NCBI GenBank assembly: GCA_003648455.1
Contig: QMPG01000152.1
Coordinates: forward strand, 1-7,434
Direction of reading: 5' to 3'
DNA: 7,434 bases
From: Bacteroidota bacterium
Lineage (GTDB): Bacteria > Bacteroidota > Bacteroidia > Bacteroidales > B39-G9
In this document: in pieces, positions 1-6,088 of the stretch
Numbering within the stretch: position 1 is the stretch's first letter
Layout: every line of letters begins with the position of its first letter
Made by a program: the position numbers and the translations under genes
Notes under the pieces: generated by a model
The model's input: the letters and a program-made list of their open reading frames with translations, nothing else
Database searches by the model: none
Told to the model about the DNA's origin: nothing

Positions 1-508
1 CCCCCTCAATACGGTTAAGCGGTTGAATTATCTTGTCTTCAATAATATCTTTAATACCCTCATAACTTTCGTCTGATGTTACCGAAAACATTATCACAGG
101 CATCATACTTGTACTCAGCCTGAATATAGTTGGGCTTTCAACATCCTCAGGCAAACTTCTTTCAGCCATCCCTACTGCATCGCGTATTTCGTTTGTAGCT
201 TCGTCTAAATTTGCTCCCCACTCAAATTCTAATGTTATTACTGATGTATTATCTTTTGAAGAAGACGATATTTTTTTCAGGTTGCTGATGGAACCAAAAT
301 GGTCTTCAAGTTTTTTGGTAATATTTTGTTCCACATCCTCGGCATTTGCACCGGGATAGAATGTAAAAACAGAAATCATCGGCGGATCCATCTTCGGAAA
401 GAAATCAACAGGCAACTGAAGATAGGAATAAATTCCTAAAATTACCACACCGATAAATATCATAATGGTAGTTATTGGTTTTTTTACTGATGTGCTATAT
501 ATACTCAT
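1..508 (-). CDS. RND-family efflux pump, inner-membrane permease (N-terminal part, cut by window edge)
   Basis: This is the proton-driven inner-membrane component of a tripartite efflux pump. Only the first 169 codons are present; the reading frame runs open off position 1. The translation begins MSIYSTSVKKPITTIMIF, and residues 11-31 form the first transmembrane helix, followed by the QLPVDFFPKMDPP segment (31-43) typical of AcrB/MexB/CusA relatives. The periplasmic porter region then starts (ISVFTFYPGANAEDVE at 45-60, and LEFEWGANLDEATNEIRDAV at 93-112, also characteristic). Full-length members are usually about 1,000-1,050 residues. The start lies 33 nt after the adaptor stop, on the same strand, so it is very probably the last or later gene of the tolC-adaptor-pump operon. 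The substrate cannot be inferred; the N-terminus looks more like the HAE1 (drug/hydrophobe) type than the heavy-metal type, but this is a judgement from memory. Confidence 0.93.
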   Translation of the reverse strand, partial: MSIYSTSVKKPITTIMIFIGVVILGIYSYLQLPVDFFPKMDPPMISVFTFYPGANAEDVEQNITKKLEDHFGSISNLKKISSSSKDNTSVITLEFEWGANLDEATNEIRDAVGMAERSLPEDVESPTIFRLSTSMMPVIMFSVTSDESYEGIKDIIEDKIIQPLNRIEG

Positions 509-541
509 AATTATGTATTTTTAATATTATTATTAAACAGC

Positions 542-1591
542 TTATTTTTCAACTACAATAGCTACTTGGTTTTTAAGTTTATTTTGTCCGGTAATAATTA
601 TTTCGTTACCTATGTTAATTCCTTTCAAAATTTCGGTTTTATCATCGAAAAGACGACCTGTTACTACGGGTTGTTTTACAGCTATATTATTTTTATTTAC
701 AAACAGATACATATCATTAGTTCCTGTTTGTTTTATCAATGCAATGGTTGGTACAAGAATAGCTTTCCCCTCACCGAGGTTAAGTTGAATTTTTGCAAAC
801 ATTCCCGGACGCAACTTTAAATCAGGATTATTAATTTTCACTTCAACAGTAAAGGTTTTAGTTGCATCATCAATAGTAGGATATATATTATATATTTCAC
901 CTTCAAAAGTTTTATCAGGATAGATATCACAGCTAATATTTGCCTTCATACCTTTTTTTATCTGAGGAAAATATGATGCTGAAATTCCGATTAAGGCTTT
1001 AAGTTTGTTGATTTTCACGATGGTAACAAGAGCAGATTTACCTGCACGTGTATTAGGTGCTCCGGAAAAATTTTCTCCATCTTCAAAGTATTTACCGGAT
1101 ATAATTCCGTTAAAAGGGGCTTTTAACTTTGTATTATCCAAAAGAAACTGATAACTTACTTTTGCTGCCTCATAAGCTGTTTTTACCTCATCATATTGCT
1201 GTTGGCTAATAGTATTAGTCTTTTTAAGTGTTTCTAATCGTTTAAAATTAGTTTCCAAGTTTGCAATATTAAGGCGTGCTGATTCTAAATTTGTACGATC
1301 CATTGTTGCGATAATTTGCCCTTTAGAAACACGATCGCCTATTTCAACATGAATTTTATCAATTTTGCCGGGTGCTGCCGGTGCGAGATATATTTCTTTA
1401 AATGGGATTAATGTTGCGGTATAATTAATGGTTTTAGTAATGGTTTTATTGTTGGCAACCATTGTTTTTACCAGTACGGCTTGCTTTGTTTCCTTTGTTT
1501 GTGATTCATTTTTTTTACCTGAATTACAGGATGTTGCAAATGCTATCAAACCTGTTGCAACTAATAAATTAATTAATTTTATTGCTCTCAT
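542..1591 (-). CDS. RND efflux periplasmic adaptor (membrane-fusion protein), lipoprotein
   Basis: This 349-residue protein links the RND pump to the outer-membrane channel. Residues 1-21 are a lipoprotein signal peptide ending in a relaxed lipobox (FATSC) with Cys22 as the probable lipid-modified residue, so the mature protein should be anchored in a membrane facing the periplasm. Domain order matches the AcrA/HlyD adaptor family: first half of the lipoyl domain at about 66-99 (PGKIDKIHVEIGDRVSKGQ), a short alpha-helical hairpin at about 100-153, second lipoyl half at about 154-172 (TKLKAPFNGIISG), beta-barrel at about 195-275 with the usual LRPGM motif at 260-264, and a membrane-proximal domain to the C-terminus. 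It starts 14 nt after the tolC-like gene and ends 33 nt before the pump gene, so the three are probably cotranscribed. No Shine-Dalgarno is evident, as is common in Bacteroidetes. Confidence 0.95.
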   Translation of the reverse strand: MRAIKLINLLVATGLIAFATSCNSGKKNESQTKETKQAVLVKTMVANNKTITKTINYTATLIPFKEIYLAPAAPGKIDKIHVEIGDRVSKGQIIATMDRTNLESARLNIANLETNFKRLETLKKTNTISQQQYDEVKTAYEAAKVSYQFLLDNTKLKAPFNGIISGKYFEDGENFSGAPNTRAGKSALVTIVKINKLKALIGISASYFPQIKKGMKANISCDIYPDKTFEGEIYNIYPTIDDATKTFTVEVKINNPDLKLRPGMFAKIQLNLGEGKAILVPTIALIKQTGTNDMYLFVNKNNIAVKQPVVTGRLFDDKTEILKGINIGNEIIITGQNKLKNQVAIVVEK

Positions 1592-1605
1592 TATATTCTG
1601 ATTTT

Positions 1606-2904
1606 TTAAAGTTTATTATTTAATTTTTTTAATGCTAATTCGGCATTCAATAGGTTAAGTATTGTTCCCGTTAATTCTGTTTCGGCAGTCAGGTAATCAT
1701 TATTTGCACTTGTAAGGTCAAGACTTGAAATAATTCCCTGTTTAAATTTTAAATTCATTTGATCAAGAACTTCTTTTGCTATTTCAACATTGTCTTTTTG
1801 CGAAATATACTGCTCTAAAAAATTATTGTAGTTGTATCTTAATTGTTTTTCTTGTATTGTCAACTGATCTGTTAATAAATCTTTGGTATTTTTGCTAATA
1901 TCAAAATCAATTTTTGCTTGACTTAATTGAGATTTTCTTAATCCCCCGGCAAATATTGGGACATTTAATGTAACCCCCAACACATGTTTAGGCGACATGT
2001 CAAATTTGGGTTTTTTAATTTTTTTAGTATATGAATAAAAAGCAACCAAAGAAGGTAAATAGCTTGCTTTTGCCATATCAATTGATTTTTTTGCGATATC
2101 ACCTTGCATGGATACCAATTTGTAATCAATATTGTTTTCAATATTGAAAGTGTCAACCACTATATTATTTATTTGAATTTTTTTTACAATATCATTTAAT
2201 GTTGTTGTTAATTTAATTTGCCGGTTGCTTTCCAGTCCTAATTGAAAACGCAACAAATTATATCCTAATTCAACCTGCCTTTCAGTTGATTTCACTGCAT
2301 TTCCTATAGAAGTAACCATAACAGATAACTTTTTAGCATCGGTTTCCTCTATCATTCCTACTTTAGCTAAGTTGTTTGTGTTCTCATAAATTGATTGAGC
2401 ATTTTTATAATTCCCTTTTAGCTTGTTTAATATTTGCTCTGTTGCTAATACCATATAATAAGCTTGCATAGTTTGCTCTTTTACATTCAACTCATCTTTT
2501 TGATAGCTTTCTTCAGTGATTTTTTTTGCAAGTTTAGAGAGTTGAATACCTACAATATAGTTTCCGTTAAAAATTAACTGACTTGCACTTGCTTTAAAGT
2601 TGCTTGTAGGATTAAATTCAATAGGAATCGTCGGTGCTGGAGGAGGACCCATTTGCAAAGATGCTTCTGCTCCAAGAAAATTAGTATAATCTACAGAAGC
2701 ATTAATTTGAGGCAAACCTTGCGATATACTTTCCTTTATTTTCTGACTTGACTTGTCAATGGCATACCTTGAATTATTCAAGGTTTTATTATGCTCAACA
2801 GCATAGTTTACTGCACTATCTAAGGATAGTTCCATTGGTTCTTGTGCTTGTAGCGATAAGATACTAAAAAAAAGCACAGTTAAAAAAAACATTTTCATCT
2901 TCAT
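1606..2904 (-). CDS. TolC-family outer-membrane efflux channel
   Basis: This 432-residue protein is the outer-membrane exit duct of the efflux pump. Residues 1-20 or 1-21 are a Sec signal peptide (hydrophobic FFLTVLFFSILSL, then QAQ before EPMELSL). Two repeats of the outer-membrane efflux protein (OEP) fold follow, roughly 25-225 and 255-430. Typical marks are LSLDSAVNYAVEHN near the mature N-terminus, GLPQINASVDY at 63-73, VPIFAGGLRKSQLSQAK at 315-331 (the conserved P-x-F-x-G-G turn in the second repeat) and the long helices after it, including FKQGIISSLDL at 387-397. The length is normal for the family. Met1, Met3 and Met5 are all possible starts; the first is used here. A perfect 23-bp inverted repeat lies 45 nt upstream of the start, between this gene and the marR-type gene, and is a likely operator. 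Confidence 0.94.
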   Translation of the reverse strand: MKMKMFFLTVLFFSILSLQAQEPMELSLDSAVNYAVEHNKTLNNSRYAIDKSSQKIKESISQGLPQINASVDYTNFLGAEASLQMGPPPAPTIPIEFNPTSNFKASASQLIFNGNYIVGIQLSKLAKKITEESYQKDELNVKEQTMQAYYMVLATEQILNKLKGNYKNAQSIYENTNNLAKVGMIEETDAKKLSVMVTSIGNAVKSTERQVELGYNLLRFQLGLESNRQIKLTTTLNDIVKKIQINNIVVDTFNIENNIDYKLVSMQGDIAKKSIDMAKASYLPSLVAFYSYTKKIKKPKFDMSPKHVLGVTLNVPIFAGGLRKSQLSQAKIDFDISKNTKDLLTDQLTIQEKQLRYNYNNFLEQYISQKDNVEIAKEVLDQMNLKFKQGIISSLDLTSANNDYLTAETELTGTILNLLNAELALKKLNNKL

Positions 2905-2948
2905 TTTTATTTAAACAATTAATTAATACATAATAAGTTGCAATTTGA

Positions 2949-2971
2949 AATAGTTGACATTGTCAACTATT
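2949..2971. promoter_or_regulatory. Perfect inverted repeat, probable MarR operator ahead of the efflux operon
   Basis: Two 11-bp arms, AATAGTTGACA and TGTCAACTATT, are perfect complements around one central T (position 2960). The site lies in the 80-bp gap between the MarR-type gene and the tolC-like gene. Its outer part, TAGTTG-N7-CAACTA, recurs over the marR promoter with the same spacing. MarR-family dimers usually bind palindromes of this size, so the site is inferred to control tolC, adaptor and pump. On the minus strand I find no clear TAnnTTTG -7 element downstream of it; the closest is a weak TAATTGTT at 2914-2921, 19 nt after a TTG at 2941-2943, so the exact promoter is unknown. The palindrome could also form an RNA hairpin after marR. 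Confidence 0.75.
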
Positions 2972-2984
2972 ATTTTTTAAAAAA

Positions 2985-3425
2985 CTACATTTGTTCTGCT
3001 TTGGTTTTTATATGACTAACTACTTTATAAAAAGTTTTCATATCTTCTTTAGATAATCCTTCTTTGAGTTCTTCTCTTAATTCCGTATCAATTTTCACGA
3101 AATCTTCAATAACTTGCTCACCTTTTTTTGTAACCATTAAATATTTTTTTCTGCGATCTTTTGTGTCAACAGCTCTTCTTACTAATTCTTTTTCTTCGAG
3201 CACATCAATTATTCGCAATATAGTTGACTTATCCTTACCCATTGCATCTGCCATTTCTTTCAGAATAACATCTGATTCTCTCTTATTTAAGATGTGTAAA
3301 ACAGCGTGTTGTTCAATGGTGAGTGGCACCTCTGCCTGCTCAGCATCGCGTTTTTTCAGCACATCGATCATCTCTTTCATCATTTGTCCAACAACCATTC
3401 CGAGAGGTAAATTATCTTGTTCCAT
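2985..3425 (-). CDS. MarR-family transcriptional regulator
   Basis: This is a 146-residue winged-helix repressor, the usual MarR length. The start is placed at the Met of MEQDNLPLG, because the reading frame's more upstream ATGs (3479, 3473) lie inside the promoter. The DNA-binding domain covers about 35-100: LTIEQHAVLHIL (35-46), helix-turn-helix around LKEMADAMGKDKSTILRIIDVLEEKELV (55-82), and a wing RRAVDTKDRRKKYLMVTKKG (83-102) with the conserved D-x-R-R-K pattern. Flanking helices (1-30 and 103-145) would form the dimer interface. It precedes the efflux genes on the same strand by 80 nt. The matching palindromes over its own promoter and before the tolC-like gene suggest that it represses both, with release by a pump substrate; that part is inference. 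The ligand is unknown. Confidence 0.93.
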   Translation of the reverse strand: MEQDNLPLGMVVGQMMKEMIDVLKKRDAEQAEVPLTIEQHAVLHILNKRESDVILKEMADAMGKDKSTILRIIDVLEEKELVRRAVDTKDRRKKYLMVTKKGEQVIEDFVKIDTELREELKEGLSKEDMKTFYKVVSHIKTKAEQM

Positions 3426-3447
3426 AGTCTCAATATTTATTCGGCTG

Positions 3448-3479
3448 CAAATATAATATAATTTAGTTGACATATGCAA
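3448..3479 (-). promoter_or_regulatory. Bacteroidetes-type promoter of the MarR gene
   Basis: On the minus strand a TTG (-33 element, 3477-3479) is followed after 21 nt by TATATTTG (3448-3455), a perfect fit to the TAnnTTTG -7 element known for the Bacteroidetes primary sigma factor. Transcription should begin near 3440-3444, leaving a leader of roughly 15-20 nt before the ATG at 3425. This supports the chosen start and rules out the in-frame ATG at 3479, which overlaps the -33 element. Confidence 0.75.
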
Positions 3480-3484
3480 CTAAA
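3462..3484. promoter_or_regulatory. Inverted repeat over the marR -33 element, probable autoregulatory operator
   Basis: Arms TTTAGTTG (3462-3469) and CAACTAAA (3477-3484) are perfect 8-bp complements separated by ACATATG. The TTG of the promoter lies within one arm, so a bound dimer would block RNA polymerase. The core TAGTTGACAT is shared base for base with the palindrome at 2949-2971, and arm spacing is identical (7 nt), which is the main evidence that both are sites for the same regulator. Confidence 0.75.
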
Positions 3485-3837
3485 ATAAAAAAAAATCAAA
3501 TTTATTTTTTTGAGATGAAAATCGAGTCAAATTAAAAAGTTGAGAATTTGTTTGCAGTAAACGCAAAATTAAAGAAAAGAGTGTTTTAAATAACAATTAT
3601 TTTATTGTTCATAATGACGAATGATATTCAGAATTCCTGACTAAGACCTGATTATCAAATTCATACAGATATTTTGTCGTAAAATAAAATTGTAGTATTA
3701 TTTAAACTCTAATCCGTAAACAAGTAGAATTATATTCGTAAACATTGCATTCGTTTTATGTTTAACCATTGGGATTCAATTTGTTAACAAAACATTACGG
3801 TGGAGTTGTTTTTCGTAATAATGGTTATTTTTTTTTA
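3485..3837. other. AT-rich intergenic stretch with no recognised gene
   Basis: No open frame of useful size, RNA gene or strong hairpin is visible on either strand. The only small pattern is the word CGTAAACA, seen at about 3716 and 3740 here and again near 3903 in the next element; this may be chance in AT-rich DNA. The stretch lies upstream of the marR promoter, and downstream of the minus-strand DDAH-like gene. Confidence 0.5.
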
Positions 3838-4014
3838 CCCACCCCAACCCTCCCTTGAAAAAAGGGAGGGAGCGGGAAACTGCAAATTTGGAAAAATTAA
3901 GACGTAAACAATAATCAAAGCTGTCTCCCCTGATTTCAGGGGAACCGTAGCGAAGCTCACGAACACAAATAATATATATCTATTTGTAAGTAAATGCCGA
4001 CAGGCAGAGGGGTG
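3838..4014. repeat. Composite hairpin-rich intergenic element, probable dispersed repeat
   Basis: This GC-richer island in AT-rich DNA contains four inverted repeats: CCCTCCCTT/AAGGGAGGG (3848-3856 with 3862-3870, loop GAAAA); TCCCCTGA/TCAGGGGA (3926-3933 with 3936-3943); CGTAGC/GCT-ACG with one bulged base (3946-3961); and TGCC/GGCA (3995-3998 with 4003-4006). The outer ends also match, CACCCC at 3840-3845 and GGGGTG at 4009-4014. There is no open reading frame. From memory, similar CCTCCCTT...AAGGGAGG and CCCCTGA...TCAGGGG sequences occur many times between genes in Bacteroidetes genomes, so a dispersed palindromic repeat, perhaps mobilised in trans, is the best guess. Neither stem is followed by a T-run on either strand, so terminator function is unlikely. 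Confidence 0.55.
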
Positions 4015-4094
4015 AAAGAAAATTTTTTTTGCGACAATAAAATATACGATAAATCAGGAGTTCTGATATTGAGTTTCTGTGCAAATAATAGTTA

Positions 4095-4856
4095 TTAAAA
4101 CCGTAAAGACAAACAACTCAGTCCACCATCGAGTTTTCTAAATTCTGAAACATCAACCTCTATGGTTTTGTAACCCGCTTTTTCAATTGTAGATTTCGAT
4201 TTTGGATATCCTTTAGGAACCAATACAGTTCCGTTTACCCAGATACAGTTAGAAGAGTAACTCTCATCATCATCAACTTTTAAGATATTGAATTTTTGAA
4301 ATTCCGGCTTAGTTAAAAATTCACCACTCAATACTAAATTGTGGTTTTCTAAATATGACATACCTGTTTTTAGATGCAACACTTTTTCTAATGTTACAGT
4401 AGAACCTGTCATCCCATTTTTATTAAGTATGTTAATAATTTGATTTGCACCTTCTTTATTTGTTCTGGCTGACAAACCAATATAAAAATGCGAACCAACC
4501 ATCATAATGTCACCGGCTTCAATTGTTCCCGGAGATTTTATTTCTTCAATATTTTCGTAAAATTCGCTTAAAACTTTTCGCATCTCTTCAATCTCTCCTT
4601 GACGTGATGCTGCTCCCGGATTAGTAATTATTGCACAATGAGGCGTTAGCAAAGCTACATCTTCAACAAAAACAGAATCTGGATACTTTTCATTAGCTTC
4701 TAAAATTGTTACGTCAAGTCCACATTTTTTTAAAGCTTCAATGTATTCGTTATGTTGTTTTACTGCTTTGTCATAATCAGGAGTTCCTAAATTTGCAGAC
4801 GTAATTCCTTGTGTCATATTTTTACAAGGTCTTCTAACAATTGCTTTTGTGAACAT
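4095..4856 (-). CDS. Dimethylarginine dimethylaminohydrolase (DDAH)-like enzyme, guanidino-group-modifying family
   Basis: This 253-residue protein matches the length of bacterial DDAH (about 254). DDAH hydrolyses N-omega-methylated arginines to citrulline and methylamines. The active-site set of the pentein fold is complete: FVED with Glu65-Asp66 (63-66), GTIEAGD with Glu113 (110-116), the GLSARTN segment (127-133), His161 in LHLKTG, and nucleophile Cys248 in DGGLSCLSLRF at the C-terminus. These lie within one residue of the positions I recall for the Pseudomonas enzyme. No signal peptide is present, so it is cytoplasmic. Relatives with nearly the same motifs include arginine deiminase and other amidinohydrolases; the short length and single-domain layout favour DDAH, but the substrate is not proven. 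The gene is alone on its strand and divergent from the small membrane protein gene, with 78 nt between their starts. I see no convincing promoter for it: the nearest is a weak TAATTTCA on the minus strand. Confidence 0.88.
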   Translation of the reverse strand: MFTKAIVRRPCKNMTQGITSANLGTPDYDKAVKQHNEYIEALKKCGLDVTILEANEKYPDSVFVEDVALLTPHCAIITNPGAASRQGEIEEMRKVLSEFYENIEEIKSPGTIEAGDIMMVGSHFYIGLSARTNKEGANQIINILNKNGMTGSTVTLEKVLHLKTGMSYLENHNLVLSGEFLTKPEFQKFNILKVDDDESYSSNCIWVNGTVLVPKGYPKSKSTIEKAGYKTIEVDVSEFRKLDGGLSCLSLRF

Positions 4857-4886
4857 ATTTGTTTGTTTAAAAATTTATTTTGAGGC

Positions 4887-4916
4887 TTGAAATTACACAT
4901 TATTTTGCTAACTTTC
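4887..4916 (+). promoter_or_regulatory. Promoter of the first small membrane protein gene, with an inverted repeat around the -7 box
   Basis: TTG (4887-4889), a 19-nt spacer and TAACTTTC (4909-4916) fit the Bacteroidetes -33/-7 pattern with one mismatch in TAnnTTTG. The -7 box is exactly framed by the inverted repeat TTTTGC (4903-4908) and GCAAAA (4917-4922). The same arrangement recurs before the paralogue at 6711-6740. Transcription should start near 4920-4924, about 12-15 nt before the ATG at 4935. Confidence 0.65.
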
Positions 4917-4934
4917 GCAAAAAAATCAGATTTT

Positions 4935-5393
4935 ATGTCAAAAATTTATTTATCTGGAGTTAGCACTAAAACAATAAAAACACGCAGAGCATATTTAATC
5001 ACAGGCTTTATATTAATTGGAATTTTTATATTAATTACAGTTTTTGAAATTATAAAAAAAGATTTTAGCGGAGTTTCTTTATGTTTGTTCAGCGTAGTTT
5101 ATGGCTCTGTATTTATATTCATTGGATTAAGTAAAAATTATAAAAAGTTCAATAAATATATTGAAATTAATTCTCAAAAAATTAAATTTAAAAATACAGC
5201 TTTAAAGAAAGCTGATATTATTAATGTTGACGATATAAAACAGTTTGAGATAAAACCTGCATTAATAAATTGCAAATTAGAAAATGGGTTTTATGAAATG
5301 AATCTATGTTGGGTTTCATACAAAGATATTCAGGAAATTAAAGAAAAAATAAGAGCTATTGCCAAGGAAAAGAATATTGATATTGTTGAATAA
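4935..5393 (+). CDS. Small two-helix membrane protein, uncharacterised (copy A)
   Basis: This 152-residue protein has a charged N-terminus (KTKTIKTRR ending at residue 18), two hydrophobic helices (about 19-40 and 46-65) and a soluble C-terminal domain (66-152). Positive charges before helix 1 and after helix 2 (KNYKKFNK) put both ends in the cytoplasm. The C-terminal part alternates short strands (YIEINSQKIKFKN, IINVDDIKQFEIKPALINCKLENG) and ends in a helix (YKDIQEIKEKIRAIAKEK), a pattern like a small bacterial PH-like fold; this is only a resemblance. The start at MSKIYLSG is chosen because the frame could extend to a TTG at 4887, but that TTG is the promoter -33 box, and the paralogue at 6761 begins with the same eight residues at the same distance from its promoter. 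Function unknown. Confidence 0.85.
   Translation: MSKIYLSGVSTKTIKTRRAYLITGFILIGIFILITVFEIIKKDFSGVSLCLFSVVYGSVFIFIGLSKNYKKFNKYIEINSQKIKFKNTALKKADIINVDDIKQFEIKPALINCKLENGFYEMNLCWVSYKDIQEIKEKIRAIAKEKNIDIVE
5259..5367 (+). repeat. Near-identical DNA block shared with 7085-7193 (3' part of the paralogous genes)
   Basis: These 109 nt match 7085-7193 at 105 positions (offset 1,826 nt). Positions 5308-5367 are a run of 60 identical nucleotides, so about 20 codons lack even one synonymous difference. Similarity falls sharply at the last codons, and nothing is shared after the stop codons. The block is a direct repeat able in principle to recombine and remove or duplicate the two genes between. Confidence 0.9.
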
Positions 5394-5404
5394 AAATTTT
5401 TATT
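5389..5404 (+). terminator. A/T-only palindrome over the stop codon, weak terminator candidate
   Basis: A perfect 16-bp self-complementary sequence AATAAAAATTTTTATT overlaps the TAA of copy A and is followed after a short gap by ATTTTTT. With no G-C pairs in the stem the hairpin would be weak, so it may be chance in AT-rich DNA. The following 120 nt to the lipoprotein gene contain no perfect TAnnTTTG promoter; TACTTTAG at 5434-5441 is the nearest, with no TTG at the right distance. Confidence 0.25.
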
Positions 5405-5525
5405 GGTAATTTTTTAAGTAAGTTTTTCAGTTTTACTTTAGCTTTTTTACAAATAGTCAGGGACAAGTAACGCAATCAATAAAGTGTTTTTAGCGTCTGA
5501 TTATTAGCCCATAAAGATTAACGAT

Positions 5526-6056
5526 ATGAAAAGACAAATTATTTTTTTTGCACTAATTGTAATGTTTTTTTTATTATTTATTGCTTGTAACAAAAAAGAA
5601 GGTTCGAAAATTATTTCGGGTGGTGTGGAATTATATCTCTTAGAATCATACGAAACAATTGGAAACACATTTCAGATTAACGAATCTACTGTTATTACAA
5701 AAAAAAGTCCTCTAATCAATTATTCTAACTTTATATTCTACGATTTAAGAAACCATGTTTTTAAAATATCAGATAATGCAAAGCAATCAATTCAAAACAT
5801 AGAGTTTTCTGTTCATGGATTAGCTTTTGCAATTAAGGCAGATAATAATCTGATATATACCGGATATTTTTTGCCCAGTTATTCTTCAATGAGTTGTAAT
5901 TGGATAGTAATAGATCCAACAATGCTAAGCTTGGGTAATGAATTGAAAGTTGAATTAGGATATCCGGGACAAATAGAAGGAACTATTATTCCTGATAAAA
6001 GAAATGATAAACAGATTTTGGATATTTTTAAGCGAGATAATAAACTTATAGAATAA
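5526..6056 (+). CDS. Uncharacterised lipoprotein
   Basis: This 176-residue protein starts with a lipoprotein signal (MKRQ, a hydrophobic stretch 5-20, lipobox LFIAC with Cys21), so the mature chain should be lipid-anchored in the envelope. The mature part begins NKKEGSK. It contains VELYLLESYETIGN (34-47), VHGLAFAIKADNNLIYTGYF (96-115), PSYSSMSCNWIVIDP (117-131), VELGYPGQIEG (142-152) and PDKRNDKQILDIF (156-168). From memory these strings recur in an unnamed family of short proteins in Bacteroidetes, but I know no function for it. It lies 32 nt before the beta-barrel gene on the same strand, so the two are likely cotranscribed; the promoter was not found. No catalytic motif is recognised. The ATG is the only sensible start because it directly precedes the signal peptide. 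Confidence 0.85.
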   Translation: MKRQIIFFALIVMFFLLFIACNKKEGSKIISGGVELYLLESYETIGNTFQINESTVITKKSPLINYSNFIFYDLRNHVFKISDNAKQSIQNIEFSVHGLAFAIKADNNLIYTGYFLPSYSSMSCNWIVIDPTMLSLGNELKVELGYPGQIEGTIIPDKRNDKQILDIFKRDNKLIE

Positions 6057-6088
6057 CTGTCAGCCCCAACACATCTGAAAGATATAAA

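Noticed and set aside
566..820. Open frame on the plus strand inside the adaptor gene
   Set aside because: It lies opposite a clearly recognised adaptor gene, has cysteine- and tyrosine-rich low-information sequence and matches nothing I know.
1965..2156. Short second frame on the minus strand inside the tolC-like gene
   Set aside because: It is a shadow in another frame of a well-supported TolC-family gene, with no signal or domain of its own.
3221..3230. A TAGTTGACTT half-site inside the MarR coding region
   Set aside because: It lacks the second arm and encodes conserved helix residues (around KDKSTIL), so the match to the operator is probably chance.
3064..3456. Open frame on the plus strand opposite the MarR gene
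   Set aside because: Its serine-rich composition is what the complement of a lysine/glutamate-rich gene gives; the MarR frame has full family motifs.
3848..3870. GC-rich hairpin as an intrinsic terminator
   Set aside because: On neither strand is the stem followed directly by a T-run; the T-run at about 3827-3836 precedes it on the plus strand and becomes an A-run after it on the minus strand.
3485..4094. Possible small RNA gene or insertion sequence remnant in the long gap
   Set aside because: No promoter-hairpin-T-run unit, transposase fragment or target-site duplication could be seen; only the hairpin repeat is supported.
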